Assembly (NCBI RefSeq): GCF_014637345.1
Contig: NZ_BMEX01000003.1
Span: forward strand, 353,072 to 417,071
Length of the DNA: 64,000 bases
Origin: Kroppenstedtia guangzhouensis
GTDB lineage: Bacteria > Bacillota > Bacilli > Thermoactinomycetales > DSM-45169
Direction: 5' to 3'
This document shows positions 42,508-51,440 of the stretch, in pieces (the stretch's first letter is position 1; each line of letters begins with the position of its first letter). The notes below the pieces were generated by a model. It ran no database searches, was not told where the DNA came from, and saw nothing but the letters and a program-made list of their open reading frames with translations. A program made the translations under genes and the position numbers.

Positions 42508-44934
42508 TTATTGGCGCAGGGAAGCTCCCACTTCCTTCTCCAGCTTCGCAATCACTGCCTGGTGCACCCCATTCACTTCGTCATCGGTCAGGGTTCGATC
42601 TTTCGCTTGATAGGTGAGGGAATAAGCGATACTCTTCTTTCCTTTCCCGATTCTTCCGCCGGTAAACACATCAAATAACGTCACCGACCGCAACCATTTC
42701 CCACCGGTAGCATGGATCAATTCTTGCAAACGGTTCGCCGGTATATCCTCATCCACCACCAGAGCCAGATCCCGGGTGATAGCCGGGTATTTGGGCAAGG
42801 GGCGATATTGCATCGTCTCCCCGAGAACTGCTTCTGCCACCGGGGTCAGGTCCAGTTCAAAGATGAATACTTCCTCCAAATCATGGGTTTGAGCTGTTTG
42901 GGGATGGATCTGGCCGATCAACCCGATCACCCGGTTCTTCATGAGGATCCGAGCGGTGCGACCAGGGTGATACCCTTCCGGTTGGACAGCTTCATAGCGG
43001 ATTCCCGCCACACCCAAGCGTTGGAACAATATCTCCAGATCCCCCTTGAGAGAGAAAAAGTCCGGAACCTCCGCTTCTCTCTGCCAGTATTTGGATGTTA
43101 AGGTGCCTGTGGTCAACCCGGCCAACATCCATCTCTCCTCCGGCTGCTGAGTCAACTTTTTTTCTTCTGCAAGATACACCCGCCCCATTTCAAAAAGGGA
43201 CACCCCTTCTTCCCGGCGATGAATGTTGTATTCCGCTATCTCCAGCAGCTGCGGCACCAGGGAGGTCCTGAGCACTTTCCGTTCATCACTCATCGGCATG
43301 CTGATCCGAACAGGCCGCGCCTTTGGATGGATCACCTGCTCCAATGAACGGAGGACATTCGGAGATGTCAGACTGTAATTGACCGCCTCATAGAAGCCAA
43401 TATCCCGCAATGTATGGCGAATCACCCGGCGCAGCCGCTGTTCCGGGGTCAGGGATCCGGGGGATTGTTGGCCCCAAGGGAGGGTTGTGGGGATCCGGTC
43501 ATAGCCGTACAGGCGGGCCACCTCTTCGATCAGGTCCACTTCGATGGAAATATCGGGACGGCGGGAGGGAACTTGAACACGGTAGACCCCCTCTTTCACT
43601 TCTGTGGGGAAACGAAGGCGCCGGAAGATATCCGTGACCGCCTGTTTATCCACCTGAACCCCCAATACACCGACCAGGCGGCTGTGGCGTAAATCGACGG
43701 CCACCTCTTCAATGTCCCCTATCTGTTTTGCAGTGATGGCAGAGGCAACTTCCCCGGAGGCCAGTTCTTCCATCAACTCCACCGCCCGGTGCAGAGCCGG
43801 CAAGATTCGCTCCGGATCCACTCCCTTTTCAAAACGTGTGCTCGCTTCAGAACGGAGTCCCAGTCTGCGGGCGGTTCGACGCACCGATTCCGGGGAAAAA
43901 TAAGCGGATTCAATCAGAAGGGTGGTCGTCTCTTCCGTCACCTCAGAGTTCTCCCCCCCCATCACGCCGGCGATAGCAATCGGTTTGCTCCCGTCCGTAA
44001 TGAGTAAGGTCTCTGTATCACAAGCCCGGGTGACCCCGTCCAAAGTGGTCACCGTTTCTCCGGCAGTACCATGGCGAACCACGATCTCACCGTTATCCAC
44101 CCGGTGGTAATCAAAGGCATGCAAGGGTTGACCATATTCCAGCATCACATAATTGGTGATATCCACCACATTATTGATGGGACGCACACCCGCTGCCAAC
44201 AAACGATTCTGCATCCATTGGGGAGAGGGACCCAGCCGGATTCCTTCCACCACCTGAGCGGCGTACAAGGGACAGTCTTCCTCAGCATCCAATACAATGT
44301 CGACAGATTTTCCTTTCCCTCCCGGCCGACGTTCCGCCGGTTGGGGGAGACGCACTTCCCGATCCAACAACGCCCCCACTTCATAAGCGATTCCCCACAT
44401 GCTCAGGCAATCCGAACGGTTGGGAGTCAGATCCAGCTCTAGCACCACATCGTCCAAACCGAGGAGTTTTTTCGCATCTTCCCCCACCTCCGCCGATGGG
44501 GAGAAAACCAGAATTCCATCTTGTTGTTCCTTGGGCAGAAGTTTCTCCGGCAGACCCAACTCCCCGGCGGAACAAATCATTCCTTCCGAGGTGACCCCCC
44601 GCAGTTTGGACTTTTTAATCTTGATTCCACCAGGCAGTCTGGCTCCGGACAAGGCGACAGGCACCTTTTGCCCTGCCGCCACGTTGGGAGCGCCACAAAC
44701 GATGTTCAGAAACTCCCCTTGTCCGGCATCAACGGTGCAAACACGCAACCGATCCGCATCAGGGTGAGGTTCCACGCTCTTCACGTGACCGACCACCACC
44801 TTTTTCACCCCGTGATCCCGGGGCTCCACCAGCTCCACTTCAATCCCGCCACGGGTTAATTGTTCAGCCAATTCTTCCGGAGAGACACCCTCCAGATTCA
44901 CATATTCATTCAACCACTGATAAGAAACGCGCAT
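42508..44934 (-). CDS. pheT: Phenylalanyl-tRNA synthetase beta subunit
   Basis: 808 aa (B. subtilis 804). Domains in order: B1 start SYQWLNEYVNLEG, EMAP-II-like tRNA-binding region (~40-150, GHVKSVEPHPDADRLRVCTVD), B3/4 editing domain (~210-390, SDCLSMWGIAYEVGALL, LHAFDYHRV), B5 (~400-475, SRRPDISIEVDLIEEVARLYG), the catalytic-like core (~485-690) and the anticodon-binding FDX-ACB domain (PKYPAITRDLALVVDEDI). ATG start 44934. Follows pheS by 23 bases in the T-box operon. Confidence 0.97.
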   Translation of the reverse strand: MRVSYQWLNEYVNLEGVSPEELAEQLTRGGIEVELVEPRDHGVKKVVVGHVKSVEPHPDADRLRVCTVDAGQGEFLNIVCGAPNVAAGQKVPVALSGARLPGGIKIKKSKLRGVTSEGMICSAGELGLPEKLLPKEQQDGILVFSPSAEVGEDAKKLLGLDDVVLELDLTPNRSDCLSMWGIAYEVGALLDREVRLPQPAERRPGGKGKSVDIVLDAEEDCPLYAAQVVEGIRLGPSPQWMQNRLLAAGVRPINNVVDITNYVMLEYGQPLHAFDYHRVDNGEIVVRHGTAGETVTTLDGVTRACDTETLLITDGSKPIAIAGVMGGENSEVTEETTTLLIESAYFSPESVRRTARRLGLRSEASTRFEKGVDPERILPALHRAVELMEELASGEVASAITAKQIGDIEEVAVDLRHSRLVGVLGVQVDKQAVTDIFRRLRFPTEVKEGVYRVQVPSRRPDISIEVDLIEEVARLYGYDRIPTTLPWGQQSPGSLTPEQRLRRVIRHTLRDIGFYEAVNYSLTSPNVLRSLEQVIHPKARPVRISMPMSDERKVLRTSLVPQLLEIAEYNIHRREEGVSLFEMGRVYLAEEKKLTQQPEERWMLAGLTTGTLTSKYWQREAEVPDFFSLKGDLEILFQRLGVAGIRYEAVQPEGYHPGRTARILMKNRVIGLIGQIHPQTAQTHDLEEVFIFELDLTPVAEAVLGETMQYRPLPKYPAITRDLALVVDEDIPANRLQELIHATGGKWLRSVTLFDVFTGGRIGKGKKSIAYSLTYQAKDRTLTDDEVNGVHQAVIAKLEKEVGASLRQ

Positions 44935-44957
44935 CGACTGTCCTCTCTCCTTTCCGG

Positions 44958-45992
44958 TTACAAGCTTTGAAATTGGCGCAGAAACCGAAGATCATTGGTG
45001 TAAAAGTGGCGGATATCATCAATTCCGTATTTCAAAAGGGCGATCCGCTCCGGCCCCATACCGAAGGCAAATCCGGTATAACGTTCCGAATCGTACCCCC
45101 CACGCTCCAACACCCGCGGGTGAACCATCCCTGCACCCAAAATTTCAATCCATCCGGTCTGTTTGCACATCCGGCATCCTTTTCCACCACATTGCACACA
45201 GGAGATATCCATTTCGACACTGGGTTCGGTAAAGGGAAAATAGCTGGGACGCAAACGGCTTTCCAACTTCCTTCCAAACATCTGCTCAGCAAAGGAGAGC
45301 AAGGTCCCGTGAAGCTCGCTCATGGCGATACCCCGATCCACCACCAGTCCTTCCACCTGGGTAAACTGATGGGAGTGGGTGGCGTCATCATCATCCCGTC
45401 GGTATACTTTACCCGGACAGATGACCTTGACCGGCACCTTTCCCCCTCTGGCTTCCATGGAGCGCACTTGCACCGGAGAAGTCTGGGTCCGCAGCAAAAT
45501 CTCCGGTGTGATGTAAAAAGAATCCTGCATATCCCGGGCCGGATGGTCTTTGGGAAGATTCAGAGCCTCAAAGTTATAATAATCTGTCTCCACTTCCGGC
45601 CCCTCCGCCACTTCAAAGCCCATTCCCACAAAGATATCCTCGATTCGCTCAATCACCGCGTTCAGCGGATGAACCCCCCCTAAGGGCTTCGGTTTTCCCG
45701 GGAGGGTCACGTCGATCATCTCCGACTCCAGCCGGGTTTTCAGCCTCTCCTGATCCAGCTCCTGCTCCTTATCCCCGATCCACGCTTCCAACAAAGCCCG
45801 GATCTCGTTGGCCAATCCGCCGATGACAGGCCTCTCGGCAGGCGGGAGATCTTTCATTCCCCGAAGGACAGAGGTGATCTTCCCTTTTTTTCCTAGGTAC
45901 TTCACCCGAAGCTCCTTCAAAGCATCCGGCCCGGAAGCGGAACGAATCTCCACCTCCGCTTCCTTTTTCATGGACTCCAATTGTTCACGCAC
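44958..45992 (-). CDS. pheS: Phenylalanyl-tRNA synthetase alpha subunit
   Basis: The frame is open to 46286, but the upstream part is the T-box leader. The GTG at 45992, after GGGAGGG, gives 344 aa, exactly the B. subtilis length. N-terminal coiled coil (~1-85) with [20 protein letters not shown], then class II motifs: motif 2 [23 protein letters not shown] (shown as [20 protein letters not shown]) and motif 3 [18 protein letters not shown]. Phe-binding residues fall in [20 protein letters not shown]. Confidence 0.97.
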   Translation of the reverse strand: MREQLESMKKEAEVEIRSASGPDALKELRVKYLGKKGKITSVLRGMKDLPPAERPVIGGLANEIRALLEAWIGDKEQELDQERLKTRLESEMIDVTLPGKPKPLGGVHPLNAVIERIEDIFVGMGFEVAEGPEVETDYYNFEALNLPKDHPARDMQDSFYITPEILLRTQTSPVQVRSMEARGGKVPVKVICPGKVYRRDDDDATHSHQFTQVEGLVVDRGIAMSELHGTLLSFAEQMFGRKLESRLRPSYFPFTEPSVEMDISCVQCGGKGCRMCKQTGWIEILGAGMVHPRVLERGGYDSERYTGFAFGMGPERIALLKYGIDDIRHFYTNDLRFLRQFQSL

Positions 45993-46020
45993 TTGAATTC
46001 CCTCCCGATTCCCATAAAAA

Positions 46021-46290
46021 TAAAAAAATCCCGCGTCCGAGGGACGAGAGATCCGTGGTACCACCCTTGGTTGAGCAATCCCTGCGGTCGGTTGCAGAAA
46101 CTGCTCCACTCGAAAAAAGATAACGGTTTTGATCCGGTACCCCTTACTGCCCCAAAAGGGGTTCGGGGGACAGCTCAGGAGCGAACTTCCCGACACCGAT
46201 ACTCCGGGGGTGCTTCCAGTCACGACATCCCCTCCCTGGTCGGGTCGTGTGTCGGTACTCTTCTCCGTCATAGCCGATGATGTCAATAGA
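46021..46290 (-). promoter_or_regulatory. T-box leader of pheS-pheT
   Basis: Minus-strand leader contains the T-box sequence AAGGGTGGTACCACGG (about 46057-46072), a stem I region starting GACGGAGAAGAGTACCGAC with a probable UUC (Phe) specifier in GGGAAGTTCGC, and the terminator CGTCC-CTC-GGACG ... GGGA followed by TTTTTTTATTTTT (46021-46050). Uncharged tRNA-Phe should pair with the antiterminator and open the operon. Confidence 0.93.
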
Positions 46291-46301
46291 ATTTACCCTT
46301 C

Positions 46302-46330
46302 AGTATAGACAAAAACTTGACGCTTTGCAA
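46302..46330 (-). promoter_or_regulatory. Promoter of the pheS-pheT leader
   Basis: Minus-strand TTGCAA (46325-46330) and TATACT (46302-46307), 17 bases apart, just before the T-box. Confidence 0.75.
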
Positions 46331-46350
46331 TGCCGAAAAGTGAAAAACCA

Positions 46351-47142
46351 TCAAGTTTCCCTCCATTTTTGGCGGAGAAGCTCAAACAGAAGAATCCCTG
46401 CAGTCACCGACACATTGAGGGATTCCACTTGTCCGGGCATCGGAATTCTCACCCGGTCATCCACCAGGGAGTCGATTTCAGCGGAAATGCCCCGGCCTTC
46501 ATTTCCAAGCAAAATTGCCGTCCGTTTCGGATAATGACAATCAAAATGGACTCTCTCCGCCCGGGGATTCGTCCCCACCACCCAATATCCCTGCTCTTTC
46601 AATTCCGGAATCGCCTCTCGCAAATCAACACGTCGGATACGGGAACGAAACAGGGATCCCATCGCGGAACGGACCACTTTGGGGTTGTAGGGATCCACAG
46701 TCCCCGCTCCCAACCAAACATCCCCAACCCCTGCCGCTTCGGCCGTCCGCAGAATCGCCCCCAGATTCCCCGGATCCTGGATGGCATCCAGCAACAAGAC
46801 CGGCTTTTCGCCACGGATTTGGTAGCCTGCCCCGTTTACCGGAACCATCACCTCGGCAGCAATTCCCTGGGGAGTCTGGGTATCTACCAATTGAGAAAAA
46901 ATGGACGGATACACGGCATAAATCGAAACTCCATCCAGATGGGAAAGATGTTCCAAGCCCTGGATCCCCTCGTCAGACACAATCACTGAACGCGCCTGCC
47001 ATCCGGCACAGACTGCTTCCTTCAGCAATTTCTCTCCCTCGATCAAGATGCTGCCGAATTCCTCCCGTCCCTTCCGAGTACTCAGCTTCCGCCATCGTTT
47101 CACCTTCTCATTGCGGGCGGAAGTGATTTGATGGATCTCCAT
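46351..47142 (-). CDS. TrmH/SpoU-family RNA 2'-O-methyltransferase (YsgA-like)
   Basis: 263 aa SPOUT knot enzyme. N-terminal substrate-binding domain (ITSARNEKVKRWRKLSTRKGR, ILIEGEKLLKEAV), then the SPOUT motifs: LLLDAIQDPGNLGAILRTAEAAG, RTAILLGNEGRGIS and VRIPMPGQVESLNVSVTAGILLFELLR. Transfers methyl to a ribose of 23S rRNA or tRNA; the target is not known. Next to pheS as ysgA is in B. subtilis. The ribosome site (GGAGG) is rather far from the ATG. Confidence 0.92.
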   Translation of the reverse strand: MEIHQITSARNEKVKRWRKLSTRKGREEFGSILIEGEKLLKEAVCAGWQARSVIVSDEGIQGLEHLSHLDGVSIYAVYPSIFSQLVDTQTPQGIAAEVMVPVNGAGYQIRGEKPVLLLDAIQDPGNLGAILRTAEAAGVGDVWLGAGTVDPYNPKVVRSAMGSLFRSRIRRVDLREAIPELKEQGYWVVGTNPRAERVHFDCHYPKRTAILLGNEGRGISAEIDSLVDDRVRIPMPGQVESLNVSVTAGILLFELLRQKWRET

Positions 47143-47145
47143 GGT

Positions 47146-47799
47146 TTATGCACGTTCCTCCAGTTTCTTCAAATCATTGTTGTGACCGATCACAACCAAT
47201 ACATCCCCCCGGTTGATCCGGTCACCGGCCAAGGGAGCGATGTTGATCTTGTCTCGGCTCTTGATGGCCATCACGTTACAACCGAACTTGGCCCGGATAT
47301 TCAGCTCCTCCAGTGTTTTGCCGGCAAAAAATTCCCCCGCACTCACCTCAATGATACTGTATTCATCCGCCAATTCGATATAATCCAGGATGTTGGGAGA
47401 GATCAGATTATGGACCACCCGCACCCCCATGTCCCGCTCGGGATAAACCACCTTGTAGGCTCCGATCTTGTACAAAACCTTGCCATGAAGGTCATTTCGC
47501 GCTTTGACCACCACTTTTTCCACACCCATCTCCTGCAGAATCAGCGTGGTCATAATGCTGGACTGAATATCTTCCCCGATCGAGACAACCACCACATCAA
47601 AGTTTCGAATTCCCAGTGCCTTGAGGGCGTTTTCATCGGTGGAATCCGCTTCTACCGCATGGGTGACGATCTGGGCAAAATCCTGAACCCGCTGCGGGTC
47701 GCGATCGATGGCCAACACCTCATACCCCATATCATGCAGGGTTTTGGCTACACTTCCGCCGAAGCGGCCCAATCCGATGACTGCAAACTCCTTACTCAT
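47146..47799 (-). CDS. Potassium uptake regulatory subunit, KtrA/KtrC type
   Basis: 217 aa from the ATG at 47799 (GGGAGGATCTCT ahead). RCK_N domain with Rossmann loop FAVIGLGRFGGSVAKTL (~5-22) and acidic DRDPQRVQDFA, then RCK_C (~140-217) with EFFAGKTLEELNIRAKFG and INRGDVLVVIGHNNDLKKLEE. Cytoplasmic gating ring that binds ATP/ADP, and in relatives c-di-AMP, and controls a KtrB/D channel encoded elsewhere. Inserted between ysgA and sspI relative to B. subtilis; ends three bases before the methyltransferase gene. Confidence 0.92.
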   Translation of the reverse strand: MSKEFAVIGLGRFGGSVAKTLHDMGYEVLAIDRDPQRVQDFAQIVTHAVEADSTDENALKALGIRNFDVVVVSIGEDIQSSIMTTLILQEMGVEKVVVKARNDLHGKVLYKIGAYKVVYPERDMGVRVVHNLISPNILDYIELADEYSIIEVSAGEFFAGKTLEELNIRAKFGCNVMAIKSRDKINIAPLAGDRINRGDVLVVIGHNNDLKKLEERA

Positions 47800-47864
47800 A
47801 GAGATCCTCCCTTTTTGATTGCCCATACATGGTGAGTATTATATCACAATGTTCCCTGCGGAAC

Positions 47865-47893
47865 GGATAAGCGGTCTCTTCCGGGTCAAACTA
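47865..47893 (+). promoter_or_regulatory. Candidate sigma-G promoter of sspI
   Basis: GGATA (47865-47869) and CAAACTA (47887-47893), 17 bases apart, a partial match to the sigma-G pattern. sspI of B. subtilis is forespore-expressed. Confidence 0.35.
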
Positions 47894-47916
47894 CATCTGA
47901 AAGGAGGGAGCGTGAA

Positions 47917-48153
47917 GTGAGCTTTCCCATTCGCGGGGCCGTCTATTACAACATAAAAGAGATGAGTCCCGAACAACTGAAATCGATGGTGGAAGACTCC
48001 ATTCTGGGAGAAGAAAAATTGCTCCCCGGACTAGGGGTTCTCTTTGAAGTGATCTGGAAAAACAGTACGCCACAGGATCAAGAACACATGATCGAAACAT
48101 TATACGACCATATGCCCAGAGAACAGGCGCAACCACCCGTCGCACCATCTTGA
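47917..48153 (+). CDS. sspI: Small acid-soluble spore protein I
   Basis: 78 aa; GTG start with AAAGGAGGG ahead. Core IRGAVYYNIKEMSPEQLKSMVEDSI and the diagnostic GEEKLLPGLGVLFEVIWKN match SspI, a minor spore-core protein. The C-terminus EQAQPPVAPS is a few residues longer than in B. subtilis. Placed next to ysgA-pheS as in Bacillus. Confidence 0.93.
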   Translation: MSFPIRGAVYYNIKEMSPEQLKSMVEDSILGEEKLLPGLGVLFEVIWKNSTPQDQEHMIETLYDHMPREQAQPPVAPS

Positions 48154-48221
48154 GCAATCCGGTTCATCCATATTTCCCTTCCTAGAACCATGCTCACTAT
48201 ATCACCGGTTTCCTCCCGCTC

Positions 48222-48258
48222 AAAAAGGCTGATGACCAGCTCCTGTCATCAGCCTTGA
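48222..48258. terminator. Bidirectional terminator between sspI and the M42 peptidase gene
   Basis: AAGGCTGATGAC pairs with GTCATCAGCCTT over 12 bp; TTTTTG follows on the minus strand and, after GATCG, TTTTTC on the plus strand. Confidence 0.85.
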
Positions 48259-48289
48259 TCGTTTTTCAGAACACTTTTAAAATCACTGT

Positions 48290-49378
48290 TTACAAACCCT
48301 GACAGAGCTGATCCACCGTCTCTCGATCCAACCGGTGAATCACCGCCACCAACAGACTGATCAAGCGTTCCACGTCATCTTGATGGATAATGGAAGTGTG
48401 GCTGTGGATATATCGGGCTGGCACACCCAGACTGATGGCGGGAACTCCTTTATCAAACAGATGGATATGGCTGGCATCGGTCGCTCCCCGGTTAATCCAT
48501 TCATACTGCAGGGGAATCCCCTCTTTTTTTGCCACATCCTGCACCAATCGGACCAGACCGCGATGGGGCAGGTGACCGGCATCGTACAACACCAGTTGGG
48601 GGCCGTCCCCCAGCCGACAGGAAGCCTGATCCTTGTTGACCCCCGGTGTATCCCCCGCGATCCCCACATCCACTGCAATACCGATATCAGGTCGGACGGT
48701 GGCGGTGGCCGTATGAGCCCCCCGGCGCCCCACCTCCTCCATCACGGTACCAACGCCATAAACCGTGTTGGGATGATCGATTCTACTCAGCCGTCTCAAC
48801 ACCTCCACAGCGACAGCACATCCCATCCGGTTGTCCATGGCCTTGCCCAACCAATGTTTGGGATTTTCCATCACTGTAAAGGGAGACCATGGAACCACCA
48901 CATCTCCGGGGCGGATCCCCATCGCTTCCGCTTCTTCTTTGTCATAAGCTCCCACATCGATAAAGAGTTCCTCAAGGGAAACAGCCTTCCTCCGCTGATC
49001 AGGGGGAAGGAGATGTGGCGGTTTGGAACCGATCACCCCCAACACCTTTCCATGATCTGTTATCACCTCCACCCGTTGGGCGGAAACGACTTGACTCCAC
49101 CAACCCCCGAGGGGTTGAAAACGCAAAAACCCTTCCTCCGTAATTCGGGTCACCATAAAACCGATCTCATCCAGGTGGCCCGCCACCATGATCCGGGGTC
49201 CATCGGCCCCCTTTTGTGCAATCAGCGCTCCCAGATGATCTGAAGTCACCTCATCCGCCACGGGGCCCATCCATTGGGCCATCAGCGTCCGGACTGGTCC
49301 TTCATTTCCCGGGGGACCGGGCACTTCCGTCAGTTCTTTGAGCAACTGTTTGAAATCCCCACGTTTTACGTCCGACAT
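48290..49378 (-). CDS. M42-family metallo-aminopeptidase (YsdC-like)
   Basis: 362 aa from the ATG at 49378 (YsdC 361). Co-catalytic dinuclear zinc peptidase with metal ligands in VAGHLDEIGFMV (His, Asp), KAMDNRMGCAVAVEVL (Asp), GTVMEEVGRRGAHTA (Glu pair), IAVDVGIAGDTPG (Asp) and YIHSHTSIIHQDDVE (His). Forms large tetrahedral complexes in relatives and trims peptides from the N-terminus. Called cellulase M or glutamyl aminopeptidase in old annotations. Lies near sspI as in B. subtilis. Confidence 0.93.
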   Translation of the reverse strand: MSDVKRGDFKQLLKELTEVPGPPGNEGPVRTLMAQWMGPVADEVTSDHLGALIAQKGADGPRIMVAGHLDEIGFMVTRITEEGFLRFQPLGGWWSQVVSAQRVEVITDHGKVLGVIGSKPPHLLPPDQRRKAVSLEELFIDVGAYDKEEAEAMGIRPGDVVVPWSPFTVMENPKHWLGKAMDNRMGCAVAVEVLRRLSRIDHPNTVYGVGTVMEEVGRRGAHTATATVRPDIGIAVDVGIAGDTPGVNKDQASCRLGDGPQLVLYDAGHLPHRGLVRLVQDVAKKEGIPLQYEWINRGATDASHIHLFDKGVPAISLGVPARYIHSHTSIIHQDDVERLISLLVAVIHRLDRETVDQLCQGL

Positions 49379-49460
49379 AGTATGTAATAGCACCTCTTTC
49401 TAAATATGAAGACTTCTTTATTTTAACATAACCCGTTGGTTACTTCCCGTTGAGGCCCGG

Positions 49461-49500
49461 AAAAACAGTCCCGCGGACACTGGTGGCAGCCCGCGAGACC
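49461..49500 (-). terminator. Terminator after the Hsp20-like gene
   Basis: GTCTCGCGG pairs with CCGCGGGAC across a 14-base loop, followed by TGTTTTTCC on the minus strand. Confidence 0.75.
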
Positions 49501-49504
49501 CCCC

Positions 49505-49891
49505 TTATTTATTTCCGATCATTCGTTTGGGCAGACGAACAGTCAGGCGTTTTGCTTTCGGATCCATCTCAGTGATCATACCAGAGGGATTCACCGGTCC
49601 CGGCAGATAGACATTGAGGGTGAACCGGCATTGCATCCGTTCCCTCCCTTCATCCCTCCCCGTGGAGCCCGAAATGAACAGAACGTTACTTCCCTCCACC
49701 CGGACATCCATTTCGTGATGGGGATTCAGAGAAGGAATGTCCACCCGGATCACCACTTCGGCAGGAGTTTCCTCACATCGAACCGACGTCCGGTTTTGAT
49801 CCAGATCGTGGGAGAGCCTTTCCATCTCCATCCACATCTCTCCCATCTCTTCGTACAACATGGACTCAAACCACGGTCGAAGCCATCCCAA
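49505..49891 (-). CDS. Hsp20/alpha-crystallin-like small heat-shock protein
   Basis: 128 aa. The TTG at 49891 sits eight bases after GGGAGG; GTG and ATG codons just upstream are too close to it. N-terminal Trp/Met-rich helix (LYEEMGEMWMEMERLSHDLD) precedes an alpha-crystallin domain: EVVIRVDIPSLNPHHEMDVRVEG, LFISGSTG and FTLNVYLPGPVNPSGMI. The GxL motif at the end is degenerate (AKRLTVRLPKR). Such divergent Hsp20 proteins are often sporulation-associated (CotM-like) in Bacilli; that role is inference. Confidence 0.8.
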   Translation of the reverse strand: MGWLRPWFESMLYEEMGEMWMEMERLSHDLDQNRTSVRCEETPAEVVIRVDIPSLNPHHEMDVRVEGSNVLFISGSTGRDEGRERMQCRFTLNVYLPGPVNPSGMITEMDPKAKRLTVRLPKRMIGNK

Positions 49892-49988
49892 CCGCATCAC
49901 CTCCCGGGGGCTTCATTCCTTCTTGTCAGACTATGAAAGCGAGTGGATCCAAGTGAGCTTTTGGGGAATGGAATCCGCGGGAAACGAA

Positions 49989-50129
49989 TCAATAATAGGG
50001 TCCGAAATATCTGCCACCCCACCACCAGAAGAAAGCGAAAAACAGGAAAATGGCAACAATGACCGCGATTGCAATCCACCAACCCCATCTCCATCCCCAT
50101 CCATAATCGCTGGTCTTCACCTTGCTCAA
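49989..50129 (-). CDS. Small Trp/Phe-rich membrane protein, YjcZ-like
   Basis: 46 aa; TTG at 50129 with AAGGAGGT at the right distance, stop TGA at 49989. N-terminal SDYGWGWRWGW is followed by one helix (IAIAVIVAIFLFFAFFW) and an aromatic tail WWWGGRYFGPYY. The layout (short Gly/Tyr/Trp-rich ends around a single helix) resembles YjcZ-family sporulation peptides, though the GFALIVVLFILLIIVG motif is not conserved. Probably membrane-associated and easily missed. Confidence 0.7.
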   Translation of the reverse strand: MSKVKTSDYGWGWRWGWWIAIAVIVAIFLFFAFFWWWGGRYFGPYY

Positions 50130-50351
50130 CTGTCAGACCTCCTTCCTCCACAGTGACTCCTTACAGGATATTCTCAAACAACTCCATCGGTATAGACTGC
50201 CGCCCAAGTTTCCATACTCTTCAAAGGAACAAGCCTTTCTCTCGCGAAGGAAGAGATCCTTTGGTACAATAGGAGAAACAGTGTCCCCGGGATTTTCCCC
50301 TGAAAACATCCGGTAGACCAAAATCTCAGAGACAAACATGAAATGAGTGCA

Positions 50352-50460
50352 ACCCCTGTAAGACGGGAGTCCGGGGAACCGGGCTGAGAGGGCAGCTGAG
50401 TAGCCCGCTGCCGACCGTATCACCTGATCTGGATCATGCCAGCGAAGGTACAGAGAGGGG
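50352..50460 (+). promoter_or_regulatory. TPP riboswitch (THI-box) of thiD-thiE
   Basis: Shows the THI-box core: CGGGAGTCCGGGGAACC, GGGCTGAGAGGGC, GCCGACCGTATCACCTGATC, TGGATCATGCCAGCG and AAGGTACAG. The arms CCCCTGT and ACAGAGAGGGG can close P1. Thiamine pyrophosphate should favour the terminator at 50494-50525. Confidence 0.93.
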
Positions 50461-50493
50461 AATGGTATTTTTATACCTCCACTTCTGACCAGC

Positions 50494-50525
50494 GCCGCCG
50501 GCATTCCGGCGGCATTTTTCTTTTT
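50494..50525 (+). terminator. Riboswitch-controlled terminator before thiD
   Basis: GCCGCCGG-CATT-CCGGCGGC followed by ATTTTTCTTTTT. Confidence 0.9.
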
Positions 50526-50539
50526 AAGGAGTGAGTCAG

Positions 50540-51385
50540 TTGATCACAACATCGAGCAGGATTTCACGGGCACTTACCATCGCAGGCTCCGACAGCGGCG
50601 GAGGTGCGGGAATCCAGGCTGATCTCAAAACATTTCAGGAATTGAACGCCTTTGGAATGTCTGCAATCACTGCTGTCACCGTCCAAAATACCTTGGGAGT
50701 TCACGGAATCTATGAACTGGATGCCGAAATCGTCGCTCGCCAAATCGATGCCGTAGTTGAAGACCTTGGTGTGGATGCTTTGAAAACCGGGATGATCTCC
50801 AACAGCTCCATTCTGGAAATCATCGCTGACAGGGTGAAGAGGTACCGATTGTCCCCTCTGGTGGTCGATCCAGTGATGGTGGCCAAAGGGGGAGCCCTCC
50901 TGTTGGAGAAATCCGCCCAACACACACTAGTGAACACCCTCATCCCACTGGCCCGGTTGGTAACACCCAACCTGCCGGAAGCCGAAGTCCTCACCGGCAA
51001 GAGATTGAACACCGAGGACGCCCGAAAGGAGGCCGCTCGACAGATCCTGGACATGGGTGCCGAAGCTGTGGTGATCAAAGGGGGGCATCTGGAAGGGGAG
51101 TTCTCCACGGATCTCCTGTTTGACGGGGAATCCTTCCACACTTTTACCTCCCCCCGAATCTCAACCCGACACACCCATGGAACCGGCTGTACTTTTTCCG
51201 CCGCGGTCACGGCGGAGTTGGCAAAAGGACGCCCATTATTGGAGGCGGTTCGCATCGCCAAAGAGTTTGTCACCCGGGCAATCGCTCATCCCCTGGAGCT
51301 GGGCGGAGGACATGGCCCCACCAATCACTGGGCATTCCGTCAATATCGTAACCAAACTGTTATCTCCAGCTCTCCCCGGACATAG
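50540..51385 (+). CDS. thiD: Hydroxymethylpyrimidine (phosphate) kinase
   Basis: 281 aa from the TTG at 50540, eight bases after AAGGAG; a GTG at 50531 overlaps that site. Ribokinase-fold enzyme making HMP-PP for thiamine. N-terminal [47 protein letters not shown] and the anion hole [12 protein letters not shown] with the catalytic Cys are intact. First gene behind the TPP riboswitch. The C-terminal 20 residues extend past the usual end. Confidence 0.93.
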   Translation: MITTSSRISRALTIAGSDSGGGAGIQADLKTFQELNAFGMSAITAVTVQNTLGVHGIYELDAEIVARQIDAVVEDLGVDALKTGMISNSSILEIIADRVKRYRLSPLVVDPVMVAKGGALLLEKSAQHTLVNTLIPLARLVTPNLPEAEVLTGKRLNTEDARKEAARQILDMGAEAVVIKGGHLEGEFSTDLLFDGESFHTFTSPRISTRHTHGTGCTFSAAVTAELAKGRPLLEAVRIAKEFVTRAIAHPLELGGGHGPTNHWAFRQYRNQTVISSSPRT

Positions 51386-51440
51386 GATGATGATTGGGCT
51401 TAGAACCAAAACTATCAAATAACAAGGGGAGCGTGAGCAT

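Noticed and set aside
44958..46286. 442-aa PheS with ~98 extra N-terminal residues
   Set aside because: The extra stretch is the T-box leader RNA read as protein. The GTG at 45992 with GGGAGGG gives the exact family length.
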